Source of the DNA: an unicellular cyanobacterium SU2
GTDB taxonomy: Bacteria; Cyanobacteriota; Cyanobacteriia; Cyanobacteriales; Microcystaceae
Direction of reading: 5' to 3'
NCBI GenBank assembly: GCA_002110465.1
Contig: NEED01000001.1
Location: 1-64,000 of the forward strand
Length of the DNA stretch: 64,000 nt
Positions within the stretch are counted from its first letter, which is position 1, and each line of letters opens with the position of its first letter. The notes under the pieces are model-generated. The model did not search any database. It was not told the origin of the DNA and saw nothing but the letters and a program-made list of their open reading frames with translations. Of the stretch, positions 1 to 9,096 are shown piece by piece. The translations under genes and the position numbers were made by a program.

Positions 1-317
<317 letters not shown>

Positions 318-383
318 GGGTCAAGTCTGAAGAAGGATGGATAACTTTGTCCTTCTTAGTTAGTTTTTTATCAAGTTAATCGT

Positions 384-408
384 AGCCCCGTTAACGGGGC
401 TTCTTTTT
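384..408 (+). terminator. Rho-independent terminator of psbD
   Basis: A perfect palindrome, AGCCCCGTTAACGGGGCT (384-401), is followed by a T-rich tract (TCTTTTT). It lies 67 bases after the psbD stop and closes a monocistronic psbD message. Confidence 0.85.
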
Positions 409-434
409 AATTAATTTTCAGAACAGGAAGAAAA

Positions 435-1178
435 ATGTTGTTGAATTTTGATAGTTTAGGGGAAAAGACTCTGAACAAAATTGCTCAAATGGCTTTAGCG
501 ACTCAAATTGAGAAGGCAGAAAAGCTGACAGTAAACGTTAAAACGGATGCTAATTTATTGGCTCAAGGAATATTAGAATCGTTAGCCATTGATTGTCAAG
601 GAATTATGGTTAAAGAATCCTTGAGAATGGATGAGATGAAAATTATTCTAACCATGATTGCGGTCAGTCCTTTTAAAGCCTTAAGGGGTAAGATCAAATT
701 AACTAAGCCCAGTCAGGGAGTTGCTTCTGTTGTCCTCACTGAAACTGATATTGCTAGGGCATTTAATTATGAAAATTTACAACAACAACTCGAAAATAGT
801 AATCTCATAATTAATGGTCAATCAGTCACCCCTGAGATTAAACAAATTGATTGTCAACTTTTAGAAACAAAAAAAGTTATTATAACAGCTCAGGTATGGC
901 TCAAAGAAATAAAAGAATTGCAAGAAGTAAAAATTCAAATTATCCCTAAAGTTTGTCAGTTAGGGAATGGAGTCCTGCTAGAAGAAGTTGACTTAATTCA
1001 AGGACAAGAATTCTCCCCGATTTTAATTAATGTCCTTCTCGAAGAAACCCAAAAATTATTTAACCTTAAGAATTTTACTATGGATGGATTTTCTATTAAT
1101 ATTGAGCAATTGAAGTTTTCTCAAGGAAAATTACAAGTCGAAGCCGCCGCCGGAATGACCCACTTTCCTTCATTTTAA
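435..1178 (+). CDS. DUF2993 (LmeA-like) lipid-binding family protein
   Basis: A 247-aa protein with no signal peptide or membrane helix. The order of elements, an N-terminal amphipathic stretch, an alternating beta-rich middle and an LTETDIARAFN segment near residue 100, is that of the DUF2993 proteins widespread in cyanobacteria. In actinobacteria the same family includes the phospholipid-binding LmeA. A lipid-binding role here is by family only. The start is the ATG at 435, with a GGAAG ribosome-binding sequence a few bases upstream. The stop overlaps the stop of the convergent trpF by four bases. Family call is fairly sure; function is unknown. Confidence 0.8.
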   Translation: MLLNFDSLGEKTLNKIAQMALATQIEKAEKLTVNVKTDANLLAQGILESLAIDCQGIMVKESLRMDEMKIILTMIAVSPFKALRGKIKLTKPSQGVASVVLTETDIARAFNYENLQQQLENSNLIINGQSVTPEIKQIDCQLLETKKVIITAQVWLKEIKELQEVKIQIIPKVCQLGNGVLLEEVDLIQGQEFSPILINVLLEETQKLFNLKNFTMDGFSINIEQLKFSQGKLQVEAAAGMTHFPSF

Positions 1179-1813
1179 TATTTATTCATCTCTTGAAGTG
1201 AAGCCAATAATTGGGCGACTTTGGTCAAATCTTTATCTCCAGGCGATCGCTCAACACCACTAGAAAGATCGATCCCCGTTGGATGTAATTGTGTTAAGGC
1301 TTGCCCTATATTATCAGGAGTTAATCCTCCGGCTAATAACCAAGGAACGGGGGGGCTAAACTTTTCTAAGGTTTTCCAGTTTAAAGTATGACCAGTTCCT
1401 CCTAACAAGTGAGGATGGTAAGCATCTAACAATAATGTATCTACCCCCTCAAAATAAGGGGTAATGGCTGTTAAAGATTTAGATGTTTTGATTCTAAAGG
1501 CTTTAATTAGTTCAAGGTTAGGAAATCGTTGTTTTACTTGGCAACAAAACTGTGGAGACTCATCCCCATGTAATTGTATTCCGGTTAACGTTGTTTGCTC
1601 GAGGACTCGTTCGATTTCCCCTAAACTAGCATTAACGAAAACCCCAATGCAGCCAACTGTTACAGGTAATTCCTTAACTACTGCTTGGATTTGAAGTGGC
1701 TTGATATAACGAGGAGATTTCTCAACACAAATGAATCCCAACATCGTAGCCCCTAATTGGGTGATCGCCTGTCCTTGAGAGGGTTGGGTAATGCCGCAAA
1801 TCTTGATTCTCAT
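1175..1813 (-). CDS. trpF: Phosphoribosylanthranilate isomerase
   Basis: A 212-aa TIM-barrel enzyme of tryptophan synthesis that converts N-(5-phosphoribosyl)anthranilate to CdRP in the cytosol. The N-terminus MRIKICGIT supplies the catalytic Cys6, and LLLDAY supplies the catalytic Asp130. Phosphate-binding segments LLAGGLTPDNI and GIDLSSGVE lie near the C-terminus in the usual order. Length is normal. It stands alone, away from other trp genes, as is usual in cyanobacteria, and meets the DUF2993 gene tail to tail with a four-base overlap, leaving no room for a separate terminator. Confidence 0.96.
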   Translation of the reverse strand: MRIKICGITQPSQGQAITQLGATMLGFICVEKSPRYIKPLQIQAVVKELPVTVGCIGVFVNASLGEIERVLEQTTLTGIQLHGDESPQFCCQVKQRFPNLELIKAFRIKTSKSLTAITPYFEGVDTLLLDAYHPHLLGGTGHTLNWKTLEKFSPPVPWLLAGGLTPDNIGQALTQLHPTGIDLSSGVERSPGDKDLTKVAQLLASLQEMNKY

Positions 1814-1866
1814 GTTGCAACTGTTAAGTATTCAAACTAAAGTGAATTTTTTGCCCAAGAGATTTC

Positions 1867-1872
1867 TATAAT
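1867..1872 (+). promoter_or_regulatory. Possible -10 element upstream of psaK
   Basis: A perfect TATAAT lies 46 bases upstream of the psaK ATG. No convincing -35 hexamer is seen at the standard spacing, so this is only a candidate sigma-70-type promoter. Confidence 0.35.
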
Positions 1873-1917
1873 ACCTGTTATTAATTAAAGTTTATCAAGC
1901 CAGGAGTCATAAATCCT

Positions 1918-2193
1918 ATGTTATCAAACTTGATCTTGTTTGCTCAGACCACTGCCCCAAACACTATCGGTTGGAATTGGTCGATGGGGATTATTATGAT
2001 TTTCGCTAATCTTTTTGCCATTGCTGTGGGATATTTTGCCATCCAAAATACAGGAGCCGGACCGGAATTGCCTTTTCCTCAGCTTGCATCTCAAAAAAAA
2101 TTTGGTGTTCCTGAACTGTTAGCTACCACTAGCTTTGGTCATATTTTAGGGGCTGGCATTATTTTAGGGCTTTCTAATGCAGGTATTCTTTAG
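1918..2193 (+). CDS. psaK: Photosystem I subunit PsaK
   Basis: A 91-aa thylakoid protein with two membrane-spanning helices (about residues 20-42 and 67-88) joined by a short loop containing the GPELPFPQL stretch typical of PsaK. The N-terminal MLSNLILFAQTT precedes the first helix, matching the short cleaved leader of PsaK proteins. PsaK sits at the periphery of PSI and is linked to excitation energy transfer and state transitions. AGGAG lies about 15 bases upstream of the ATG. Cyanobacteria often have several psaK paralogues; which one this is cannot be told from sequence alone. Confidence 0.95.
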   Translation: MLSNLILFAQTTAPNTIGWNWSMGIIMIFANLFAIAVGYFAIQNTGAGPELPFPQLASQKKFGVPELLATTSFGHILGAGIILGLSNAGIL

Positions 2194-2254
2194 GTAATCG
2201 GGATAACCCCTAACTCTACTCAAAGATATATCCTCATTATTGGTTTGAAATTCG

Positions 2255-2668
2255 GTGATTACTCTGACTTTACTTCATCCAGGCAAAACCACAGCCGTGC
2301 AACATTGGACATTTAACACGGAATCAACCATTCGCATCGGGCGATCTCTCGACAATGAAGTCGTCCTCTATAGTGCTGTTGTATCCCGTCACCATCTAGA
2401 AATTCGTCTCAATGGTTTAGACTGGGAAGTAATCAATTTGGGGACAAATGGGACTTATCTTGATGGCCAACCAATTAAAACAGTCCCTGTGGTTGATGGT
2501 ATGATTGTTAGCCTAGCTAGTTCTGGACCGAAAATTCAGATTCATCTTTCGTCAGAAATTTCTTCTATTAATCAACAATTCAAGCCACTAACAGAATCTG
2601 TGTCAAATTCCCCATCTAATCAAGAGATTGATTGGTCGAAAAAGACCCATCAAGAGACTTGGCATTAA
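2255..2668 (+). CDS. FHA-domain protein
   Basis: A 137-aa cytosolic protein made almost wholly of one forkhead-associated domain that binds phosphothreonine peptides. The signature residues are present: Gly29-Arg30-Ser31 in IGRS, Ser44-Arg45-His46 in SRHH, and Asn65-Gly66 in GTNGTYL. The C-terminal 35 residues are Ser/Asn-rich and probably disordered. The start is GTG at 2255; no in-frame ATG precedes the FHA core. It follows psaK by 61 bases with no clear terminator between them and could be co-transcribed. The binding partner is unknown. Confidence 0.85.
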   Translation: MITLTLLHPGKTTAVQHWTFNTESTIRIGRSLDNEVVLYSAVVSRHHLEIRLNGLDWEVINLGTNGTYLDGQPIKTVPVVDGMIVSLASSGPKIQIHLSSEISSINQQFKPLTESVSNSPSNQEIDWSKKTHQETWH

Positions 2669-2669
2669 A

Positions 2670-2702
2670 AAATATCCCACTCAATGGACGGGTGGGATAT
2701 TT
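2670..2702. terminator. Bidirectional terminator hairpin
   Basis: An 11-bp perfect stem AAATATCCCAC / GTGGGATATTT with an 11-base loop sits between the FHA gene and the convergent membrane-protein gene. A/T runs on both sides would let it act in both directions. Confidence 0.7.
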
Positions 2703-2735
2703 CACCACAAAAGTTAAGCCCAGATCTTAAAAGAA

Positions 2736-3245
2736 TTAGGCTAATTTACAAGAATTGCGATAACACCAACGCAGTAAGGTAATACCAATCAGAAACTTAA
2801 TTCCTTCTAGAATCCAATAGCCCCAGTGTAGAGAAATCATGGCTGGTGGCATAGTGTTGGTACTTTCAAAGAGGGTTAACTGAAGACCCAAACCACTCAT
2901 TTGTGGCGTTAGAATATAGGTGTAAATGAGGGGGATAATCAGAAGAATACCGGCTAATAAAACTGACCAACGTTCTTGACTTTGTATTAAGGTATGATGG
3001 CGGCAGAAAACTAAAAATCCCGTTAAAATAAGTGCTGCACAAATTAACTCAATACGATTAAAACAACCGAAAATTAAGTATCCAGCACTGGCAAACCCTC
3101 CCTGATTCATCATTCCCGATAAGGATAAACCAGGAATCATAACACAATCTAGAATTAGGCTGGCACTTAACCAGAATCCTAAAGCAAACATTACAATGGT
3201 TGTCCAACTAACGGACTTCCTATTGCCTTCAGAAATTGTATTCAT
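2736..3245 (-). CDS. Conserved hypothetical membrane protein (four helices)
   Basis: A 169-aa protein with four predicted membrane helices, at about residues 15-35, 55-82, 92-112 and 142-162, and short loops. It contains a Met-rich first loop (SGMMNQ) and a His pair (CRHH) after helix 2. I do not recognise a catalytic motif. It resembles small unnamed membrane proteins found in other cyanobacteria. The ATG at 3245 is the natural start. It shares a terminator hairpin with the convergent FHA gene. Confidence 0.65.
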   Translation of the reverse strand: MNTISEGNRKSVSWTTIVMFALGFWLSASLILDCVMIPGLSLSGMMNQGGFASAGYLIFGCFNRIELICAALILTGFLVFCRHHTLIQSQERWSVLLAGILLIIPLIYTYILTPQMSGLGLQLTLFESTNTMPPAMISLHWGYWILEGIKFLIGITLLRWCYRNSCKLA

Positions 3246-3377
3246 TAGAAGTCCTCTGTATGAATTTTATCTATATGTCTATTATGGTCAGAACTAAAGC
3301 TATATTCCCAGGTTTCGACAAATATCTTTACATAAAAATCATGAATAATTAAGAAAAAAGATAAATATTCAAGTTGA

Positions 3378-4346
3378 TTATTTTTTAGGGTTGAGTTTAA
3401 CCCGTGGATCTAAAAAACTATAAGTTAGATCGGCAACAAAGTTACCAATAACAATTAAGATTGCATAGATAAAGGTAATGGCCATCACTACGGGTGTATC
3501 ACTGCGATAAATCGATTCAATTAATAATGCCCCAATTCCAGGAACACGAAACACTTGTTCTGTCACTAATGCTCCTGTAAAAATGGTAGGAATATCTAAG
3601 GCCATCAGCGTTATAACAGGGATCATGGCATTGCGAAGAATATGGTTTTTTAAGATAGCAAAACTGCCTAACCCTTTAGCATAAGCAGTTCGTACATATT
3701 CTTGAGAAAGTTCATCTAAAATGGCCGAACGGACAAACCGCATTAAAATCGCTGATTGATATAACCCTAAAACGCAAACTGGCATAATCGATTGTTTTAT
3801 TTGTTCAATAAAACTTGACCAATTCGTGACTTGTAAAGTGCTGTTATAAATAAAAGGAAACCATTTTAATTGAACGCTAAATACGACAATAAATAATAAA
3901 CCAGTTAAAAATGTTGGTAACGAAAATCCTAAAAAAGTAACCGTTGTCACAATTTGATCTAGCCAAGAATATCGTTTTGTGGCAGAAAGTATTCCCAACG
4001 GAAAGGCAATTAAAAAACTTAAGAGATAAGCAATCCCAGCCACCCATAATGTGGTAGGTAGCCTTTGTAAAATTAGAGCAAGGACTGGACTTTTACTGGT
4101 AAAAGAATAACCTAAATCTCCTTGCATAAAAGCCCAAATCCATTTTAGATAACGAATATAAATCGGTTGATCTAAACCTAAGCTTTTACGAATATTTTCT
4201 CTAATCTCTGGGGTGATCGCGGGGTTAGACGCAAATTCTCCTAAAGGATTTCCTGGGGCTAAAGCTAAAATAGTAAAAATAACAATACTAATGGCAATTA
4301 GGGTAGGAATAGCTGTTGATAAACGCTTAAAGAAATATGAGAGCAT
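3378..4346 (-). CDS. Peptide/nickel-type ABC transporter permease (DppB/OppB family)
   Basis: A 322-aa inner-membrane permease with six predicted helices. The N-terminus MLSYFFKRL and the periplasmic LGLDQPIYIRYLKW segment are hallmarks of the OppB/DppB side of the family. The cytoplasmic EAA loop, which contacts the ATPase, reads EYVRTAYAKGLG around residues 215-226. It lies 272 bases downstream of a matching substrate-binding protein on the same strand. The partner DppC-type permease and the ATPases are not in the window, so the transporter is encoded at split loci. Substrate is unproven; peptides are the family default. Confidence 0.9.
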   Translation of the reverse strand: MLSYFFKRLSTAIPTLIAISIVIFTILALAPGNPLGEFASNPAITPEIRENIRKSLGLDQPIYIRYLKWIWAFMQGDLGYSFTSKSPVLALILQRLPTTLWVAGIAYLLSFLIAFPLGILSATKRYSWLDQIVTTVTFLGFSLPTFLTGLLFIVVFSVQLKWFPFIYNSTLQVTNWSSFIEQIKQSIMPVCVLGLYQSAILMRFVRSAILDELSQEYVRTAYAKGLGSFAILKNHILRNAMIPVITLMALDIPTIFTGALVTEQVFRVPGIGALLIESIYRSDTPVVMAITFIYAILIVIGNFVADLTYSFLDPRVKLNPKK

Positions 4347-4618
4347 TCAATATTTTCTGATAACTCGACAACCTAAGTTAAATAAAACAAAAAATAGCTT
4401 GATTCATTAATCAATATGTTGTTTTTTAGTCTGCGATCGCTTCTCCTCACTTGTTTAGTTTTGCAAATAACATCAATGGAGATATGAGAGAAAGCAGAAA
4501 AAACTTGAGAGGACTTGTTAAGATCAAGCTGAGTCATCTTAGGATACATAGATAACTCTATATTAGATTTCTTCCGAAATTTCATCTTAACAATTTACCG
4601 TTTAGCTATAATATTTAA

Positions 4619-6361
4619 TTAAGATCCTTTCCAATCTTTAATATTCCAGGTATTAAAGTCCCAAGGTGTCAATTCAAATCCCTGAAGACGATTACTAATT
4701 CCGACAACATCAGCACGATGAACTAAAGGAATCACAATAAAATCATTAATTAGCATATCATTCATTTGAATAAATAACCCTTGGCGTTTTTTCGGATCTA
4801 GTTCTTTGATTGCTTGTTTCCATAGCTGATCATACTCTCGATTACAATATCGAGAATAATTATCCCCAGACCAATTATTTGATTTTTGGGGAATCGTATT
4901 ACACATATAAGTATTCATGTAGGTACTAGGGTCTGGATTTCTGTTCCCTGTTGTAAACATTTGTAAATCAGCATAAAAATGTTCTACCGTATCATTATTT
5001 GTCGGATCACTAGAAAAGAAAATACTGGCATCAACACTTTTTAACTCAACCTCTACGCCAATTCTTTGTAATCCTTGTTTAACAATTTCTTGGGTTTTTT
5101 GCCGTAAAGGATTAACGGTAGTTTGGAAAACAACTTTCATTTCTTTTCCATCTTTATCCCGAATACCATTATTATTAGAATCTTGCCATCCTGCCTCATC
5201 TAATAGTTGGGATGCTTTCTCTAAGTTAAACTCGTAACTTGTATTAGGAGAATTATAGTCTGGAGGTGCAATTAAAAAGTTGGGTGTGGCTTTTCCGGTT
5301 ACACCATATAATTTTTTAGCAATGGTATCTCGATCAATCGCTAAACTAAACGCTTCCCTCACTTGTTTATTTTGGAAAAAAGGATGAGGAAATTTTAAAC
5401 TCGATCTTTCTCCCTCTGCTGTTGCTTGATTGGGATCGCTTAAATTAATTAAAATTCTCTCACTCGTTCCCCCAAAAACAGACTTTATTTTTCCTGTTCC
5501 ACCAGCTTCTAATTGCTTTAAAATAGGAACTTCAACTTGAAGATTATAAGCATAATCTGCATCCCCTGTTTGTAGTACCGCTCGTGCGGCAGATGTAGCA
5601 TCTCCGCCCCCTTTCAATTCGACCCTTTTAAACCCTAATTCATCAGCTTTTCGGAAATAAGAATTAGGTTCATAAACCACAACATCCCCAGGTTTAAACT
5701 CCACTACCTTGTAAGGACCTGTACCAATAGGAATCAAATTACTGGGGGCTTGTCGAGCATTTTCCCCATTATATTCTTCGTAAAGATGATGAGGTAAAAT
5801 CATGCCTCCTGATCCTATAAACGGAAGATCCCAAGCTGGATTAGGTTCCTTAAAAATAACTTTTACTGTATAGTCATCTATTACTTGAACGGTTTCAACA
5901 CTTGTATAATTATTAGCACTGGTTGACCCTACTTTAGGATTAGCAATAAACTGATAAGTAAACGCTACATCCTCAGCCGTAAATGGGGTTCCATCTGACC
6001 ATTTAATCCCTTCTTTTAATTTCCAAGTTACTGACTTACCATCGGGGGTAATTCCACCGTTTTTAACTGAAGGAATTTCGGCTGCTAAAAAGGGAATTAA
6101 ATTACCTTGATTATCATAACTTGCTAAAGGTTCTAGGGTAATACGACTGGCTTCAGAATCTTTGAATCCTGTAGACAGATGAGGATTTAAGATCGTAGGA
6201 GCTTGCCAGTATAATAATTTTAAGGTGTCACTTTCACTTTGAGAAGCTGTTTGAGAACTTGGGTTTTGTTGTTGGGGATTACAAGCAGACAAGAGAAATG
6301 TTGCTCCCACAGATAGTATAACTGGTACAATAGCTAAACGATTGCTTAATGATTTCCCCAT
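4619..6361 (-). CDS. ABC transporter substrate-binding lipoprotein (SBP family 5)
   Basis: About 580 aa. A signal peptide ends in the lipobox LLSAC, with Cys27 to be lipidated when the ATG at 6361 is the start; a GTG one codon upstream is an alternative. The mature protein carries the family-5 order of motifs: LNPHLSTGFKD near the N-terminus, the WKLKEGIKWSDGTPFTAEDV segment and the FQNKQVREAFSLAIDR segment. Members bind oligopeptides, nickel or other solutes in the periplasm. It probably feeds the permease encoded downstream. The Ser/Gln-rich linker after the lipid Cys is typical. Confidence 0.92.
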   Translation of the reverse strand: MGKSLSNRLAIVPVILSVGATFLLSACNPQQQNPSSQTASQSESDTLKLLYWQAPTILNPHLSTGFKDSEASRITLEPLASYDNQGNLIPFLAAEIPSVKNGGITPDGKSVTWKLKEGIKWSDGTPFTAEDVAFTYQFIANPKVGSTSANNYTSVETVQVIDDYTVKVIFKEPNPAWDLPFIGSGGMILPHHLYEEYNGENARQAPSNLIPIGTGPYKVVEFKPGDVVVYEPNSYFRKADELGFKRVELKGGGDATSAARAVLQTGDADYAYNLQVEVPILKQLEAGGTGKIKSVFGGTSERILINLSDPNQATAEGERSSLKFPHPFFQNKQVREAFSLAIDRDTIAKKLYGVTGKATPNFLIAPPDYNSPNTSYEFNLEKASQLLDEAGWQDSNNNGIRDKDGKEMKVVFQTTVNPLRQKTQEIVKQGLQRIGVEVELKSVDASIFFSSDPTNNDTVEHFYADLQMFTTGNRNPDPSTYMNTYMCNTIPQKSNNWSGDNYSRYCNREYDQLWKQAIKELDPKKRQGLFIQMNDMLINDFIVIPLVHRADVVGISNRLQGFELTPWDFNTWNIKDWKGS

Positions 6362-6478
6362 CACTATAGGTTATGACTCCTCAAACACAATTGACTGTAT
6401 CATATTGTAAAGCAACCGAATCAATTTACCAATTTAATTTTTGATAAACAACAAAAAAAAAGAAAAGCAATTATGTTT

Positions 6479-6718
6479 TTAGACGACAACCCATTCAAAG
6501 ATCTTTTCTAAGCGAGATTGAGCAATATCCCGAATGAGAAGCGTTTTTGAACTAATATAAACCTTCATAAAAGACCAATCTTCTGAGGATAGGGGCTGTT
6601 TAGCATCAAGCTTCTTTAGTAATTGACTGACTAAATCAGAATCATCTAAGCTCACTAAGGTCTTAGCTGAGCTTTCTTCTACTATAGACCAAAGTTGTCT
6701 AATCATTGCAGTATTCAT
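6479..6718 (-). CDS. Small conserved hypothetical protein
   Basis: A 79-aa soluble, probably all-helical protein (MNTAMIRQLWSIVEESSA start, EWVVV end). It has no Cys, no signal and no recognisable motif. It looks like a real small cyanobacterial gene because it is well spaced between neighbours, lacks a competing frame and has balanced amino-acid usage. It lies 115 bases beyond the binding-protein start on the same strand. Function unknown. Confidence 0.55.
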   Translation of the reverse strand: MNTAMIRQLWSIVEESSAKTLVSLDDSDLVSQLLKKLDAKQPLSSEDWSFMKVYISSKTLLIRDIAQSRLEKIFEWVVV

Positions 6719-6896
6719 TGAAGATTTTCCTCACATCCAAATTTCGATTTAGTTTAACTGATTTAGAAATAATCCTAATCAAATTACTTTCAGTTTTGAG
6801 ATCCTAGATAAAAAAGTTATTATAATGATAAAAAACTTTTTATCTTCTCTCATAAAGTTGGCTATCAAAACATTAGGTTTAAACTCAGGGAAAGAC

Positions 6897-8348
6897 TCAT
6901 CCTTGCAGTGAACTTAAAAAAGTTAATAGCACTAATACGCCTAAAACACCTAACAATTTAGTGGTTTTATTACTTTTAGTGAGAATTTCTGAGTAAGATA
7001 GCTCATGATTCTGAATGAGGACAAAAGAATGAGGAGAAAAGACAAAAGGTAATAGACGATGCAATAGAAAACGAAGAAAAAAGTTAAGACTCCATAATCG
7101 TTTTTGCAAGGGGTCTTGATTATATTGCCAAGGATAACTAATTTGAACTAAGCGAATTAATGATTTAATATCTGGTTGTCTTAACTTTTCATAATGAGGT
7201 AATGATTGAGAGAGATTATCTTGAGTTTTAGCTAAAGTTTTCTCTAAAAGATAAACATCTTCTAAAGCAGAGTTAACCCCTTGTCCGATATCAGGAGGAA
7301 AACAATGAGCAGCATCTCCTAATAAAATTACTGCTGTCCCTTGATTATCTTGAGGGTTTCCGAAAATTTTATAAAGTCCTGAACAATATTGAGGAATGGG
7401 AAATATTCCCCCTTTACTTCTGGTAAATCTAGCTATTTCTTCAGAAGAAATAATTGTTTCAAACGGCAGTTGAGGAAAAGCTTTTTTAAAGAAATCTTTA
7501 ACTTCTTCTTTAGTTTCTAATTGCCAGATTTGATGATTAGGATAGGTTATAATATTAGCTGTTCTGGGTTGACTAGGATTTTTTAAAGGTAATAATCCCA
7601 AAGAAATAGCTTTCAAACGTCCTTTAAAGCTACCTCTAATAGCATAAGCCATACTCGATTGTGCCAAGTCTCCTTCTTGATTTGATAAAGGAAATTGAGG
7701 GGGTAGGGTTAATACTTTATATCTTAAACCAGAACTCGCAGAAGGAAATTGCTGCATTTGAAACGCATTTGATTGACCTTGTTCCCACTGATGAAGAGTT
7801 TGACGAACAATAGAATTTAAACCATCACACCCGATTAATAATGTTGGGGTTAAGCGCAATTGCTTTTGATTTTTAGACTTAGTAATAATTTCTAACTGTT
7901 CACCCACTTGCTTAATTTCAATACATTTTGTATCAAATAAAACTTGTATTGAGTTTTGCCATTTTTCGGTTATTTCGTGGTAAAACAACTCGACAAAAGA
8001 TGATCGAGGCAACCAATAAGCCGGTTTTCGGTCAGGATCAATAATGGGTAGTTTAGTCGTTTTACGTTTCCCATCTTTTTGAATAACTGTTAAGTAAAAG
8101 TCTGTATTAGCAACACTTATTTGGGCAAGTTTAGGGGTCAATTTTAATAAATCTGTTAATTTTTGTCCTCGACCATCAATTTGATAGCTAAAAGATTTAT
8201 CTGGTTCATAATAATCAGCAGACGGTCTTTTTTCAATGACTGTAATATTTTTCCACCCTCGTTGGGCTAACATCAAAGCAGTCCCTAATCCTGCCGGTCC
8301 TCCTCCGAGAATAACAGTGTTTCCTGGGGAATAGTTATTTATAATCAT
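6897..8348 (-). CDS. FAD-dependent monooxygenase (UbiH/kynurenine-monooxygenase-like), membrane anchored
   Basis: A 483-aa class A flavoprotein. The dinucleotide-binding GGGPAGLG is at residues 15-22, a GCDGLNS motif is near residue 174, and the second FAD motif GDAAHCFPPDIGQG is at 344-357. This is the full set for aromatic-ring hydroxylases of the UbiH/KMO group. The last ~20 residues (LLGVLGVLVLLTFLSSLQG) form a C-terminal membrane helix, as in kynurenine 3-monooxygenases, so the enzyme is probably tail-anchored. No tryptophan-catabolic genes are nearby, so the substrate is open. It is transcribed alone, with long intergenic DNA upstream. Confidence 0.85.
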   Translation of the reverse strand: MIINNYSPGNTVILGGGPAGLGTALMLAQRGWKNITVIEKRPSADYYEPDKSFSYQIDGRGQKLTDLLKLTPKLAQISVANTDFYLTVIQKDGKRKTTKLPIIDPDRKPAYWLPRSSFVELFYHEITEKWQNSIQVLFDTKCIEIKQVGEQLEIITKSKNQKQLRLTPTLLIGCDGLNSIVRQTLHQWEQGQSNAFQMQQFPSASSGLRYKVLTLPPQFPLSNQEGDLAQSSMAYAIRGSFKGRLKAISLGLLPLKNPSQPRTANIITYPNHQIWQLETKEEVKDFFKKAFPQLPFETIISSEEIARFTRSKGGIFPIPQYCSGLYKIFGNPQDNQGTAVILLGDAAHCFPPDIGQGVNSALEDVYLLEKTLAKTQDNLSQSLPHYEKLRQPDIKSLIRLVQISYPWQYNQDPLQKRLWSLNFFLRFLLHRLLPFVFSPHSFVLIQNHELSYSEILTKSNKTTKLLGVLGVLVLLTFLSSLQG

Positions 8349-8883
8349 CTCGATGTTTTTAGCTATTTTTACTATTAGATAACAGTCTAACTAGAGATTG
8401 TTAACAATCTGGTACAGGACACCAACTCTTACTTTTATCATTAAGATAAAGGACAAAAAAATCAAATTAATCTTGAGAAAAGTAGTACAGACAGTTTTAA
8501 TGAAGAACAATTTATTAGGTAAGTTGATTGATTTTACCGAAAGAGTTCTTTAATTGTATGTTATTTTGTAGATATCCTCAATAAGAAAAAGAACTGATAT
8601 TAATAATCAGTCCTCTCCTTTTCTCTCCCTAATACATAAGTTGGGAAAAACAATTATGGGTATGGGTTCCCTTAATAGGACCAGAAAGCTTCATATAATT
8701 AGGGCTAAGTTAAAGAAGTTAGTCGATATTTTTCTTGATCCCTAACTTCGGACTTTATCTTTAATTAGAGCTAAAGTAATAAAAAATATCAGGAGCCAAT
8801 AAATCTTTGTTTCTAAAGATGTCAAGATCACTATTCATCCTAAAGAGTTTCCTACAATAGATAAATCAGGAGTTTTGGGATCT
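8349..8883. other. 535-bp intergenic region
   Basis: No coding frame is supported. The only structure I see is an 8-bp stem, GAAGTTAG (8715-8722) with CTAACTTC (8742-8749), around a 19-base AT-rich loop. There is also a weak ACTGAT/ATCAGT hairpin near 8593-8612 before a pyrimidine tract. These may belong to the leader of the monooxygenase gene or to the 3' region of the Hlip gene; neither is strong. Confidence 0.4.
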
Positions 8884-9096
8884 TTATAGATTAGTTAACC
8901 AAGTTACTAGGCCTTGTCCTGTTAAAGTTTCAAAGACTAATAATGAGACAAAACCAATCATAGCTAAGCGTCCGTTTAGTTGTTCCGCATACTTATTAAA
9001 TCCAAATTGTTGAGTCTGATCAACATACATTTTAGGTTCAATGGCGTAGTTGTTTAAACGGCCTTGTTCTTCGGTGACATAACTACGAGAATTCAT
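8884..9096 (-). CDS. High light-inducible protein (Hlip/Scp, one-helix Cab-like)
   Basis: A 70-aa thylakoid protein with a single chlorophyll-binding helix. The motif AEQLNGRLAMIGF provides Glu38, Asn41 and Arg43, the chlorophyll-ligating and salt-bridge residues of the Cab/Hlip helix. An N-terminal soluble tail of 35 residues precedes it. Hlips protect PSII assembly intermediates and chlorophyll synthesis under light stress. Upstream on the minus strand a TTGACA-like element occurs 60 bases before the ATG (forward 9154-9159). I could not find a clean pair of HLR1 repeats. Exact paralogue not assigned. Confidence 0.93.
   Translation of the reverse strand: MNSRSYVTEEQGRLNNYAIEPKMYVDQTQQFGFNKYAEQLNGRLAMIGFVSLLVFETLTGQGLVTWLTNL

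Noticed and set aside
4373-4585. 70-codon minus-strand frame between permease and binding protein
   Set aside because: No motif, runs through an AT-rich spacer with a HIP1 site, no ribosome-binding sequence, odd composition; treated as chance.
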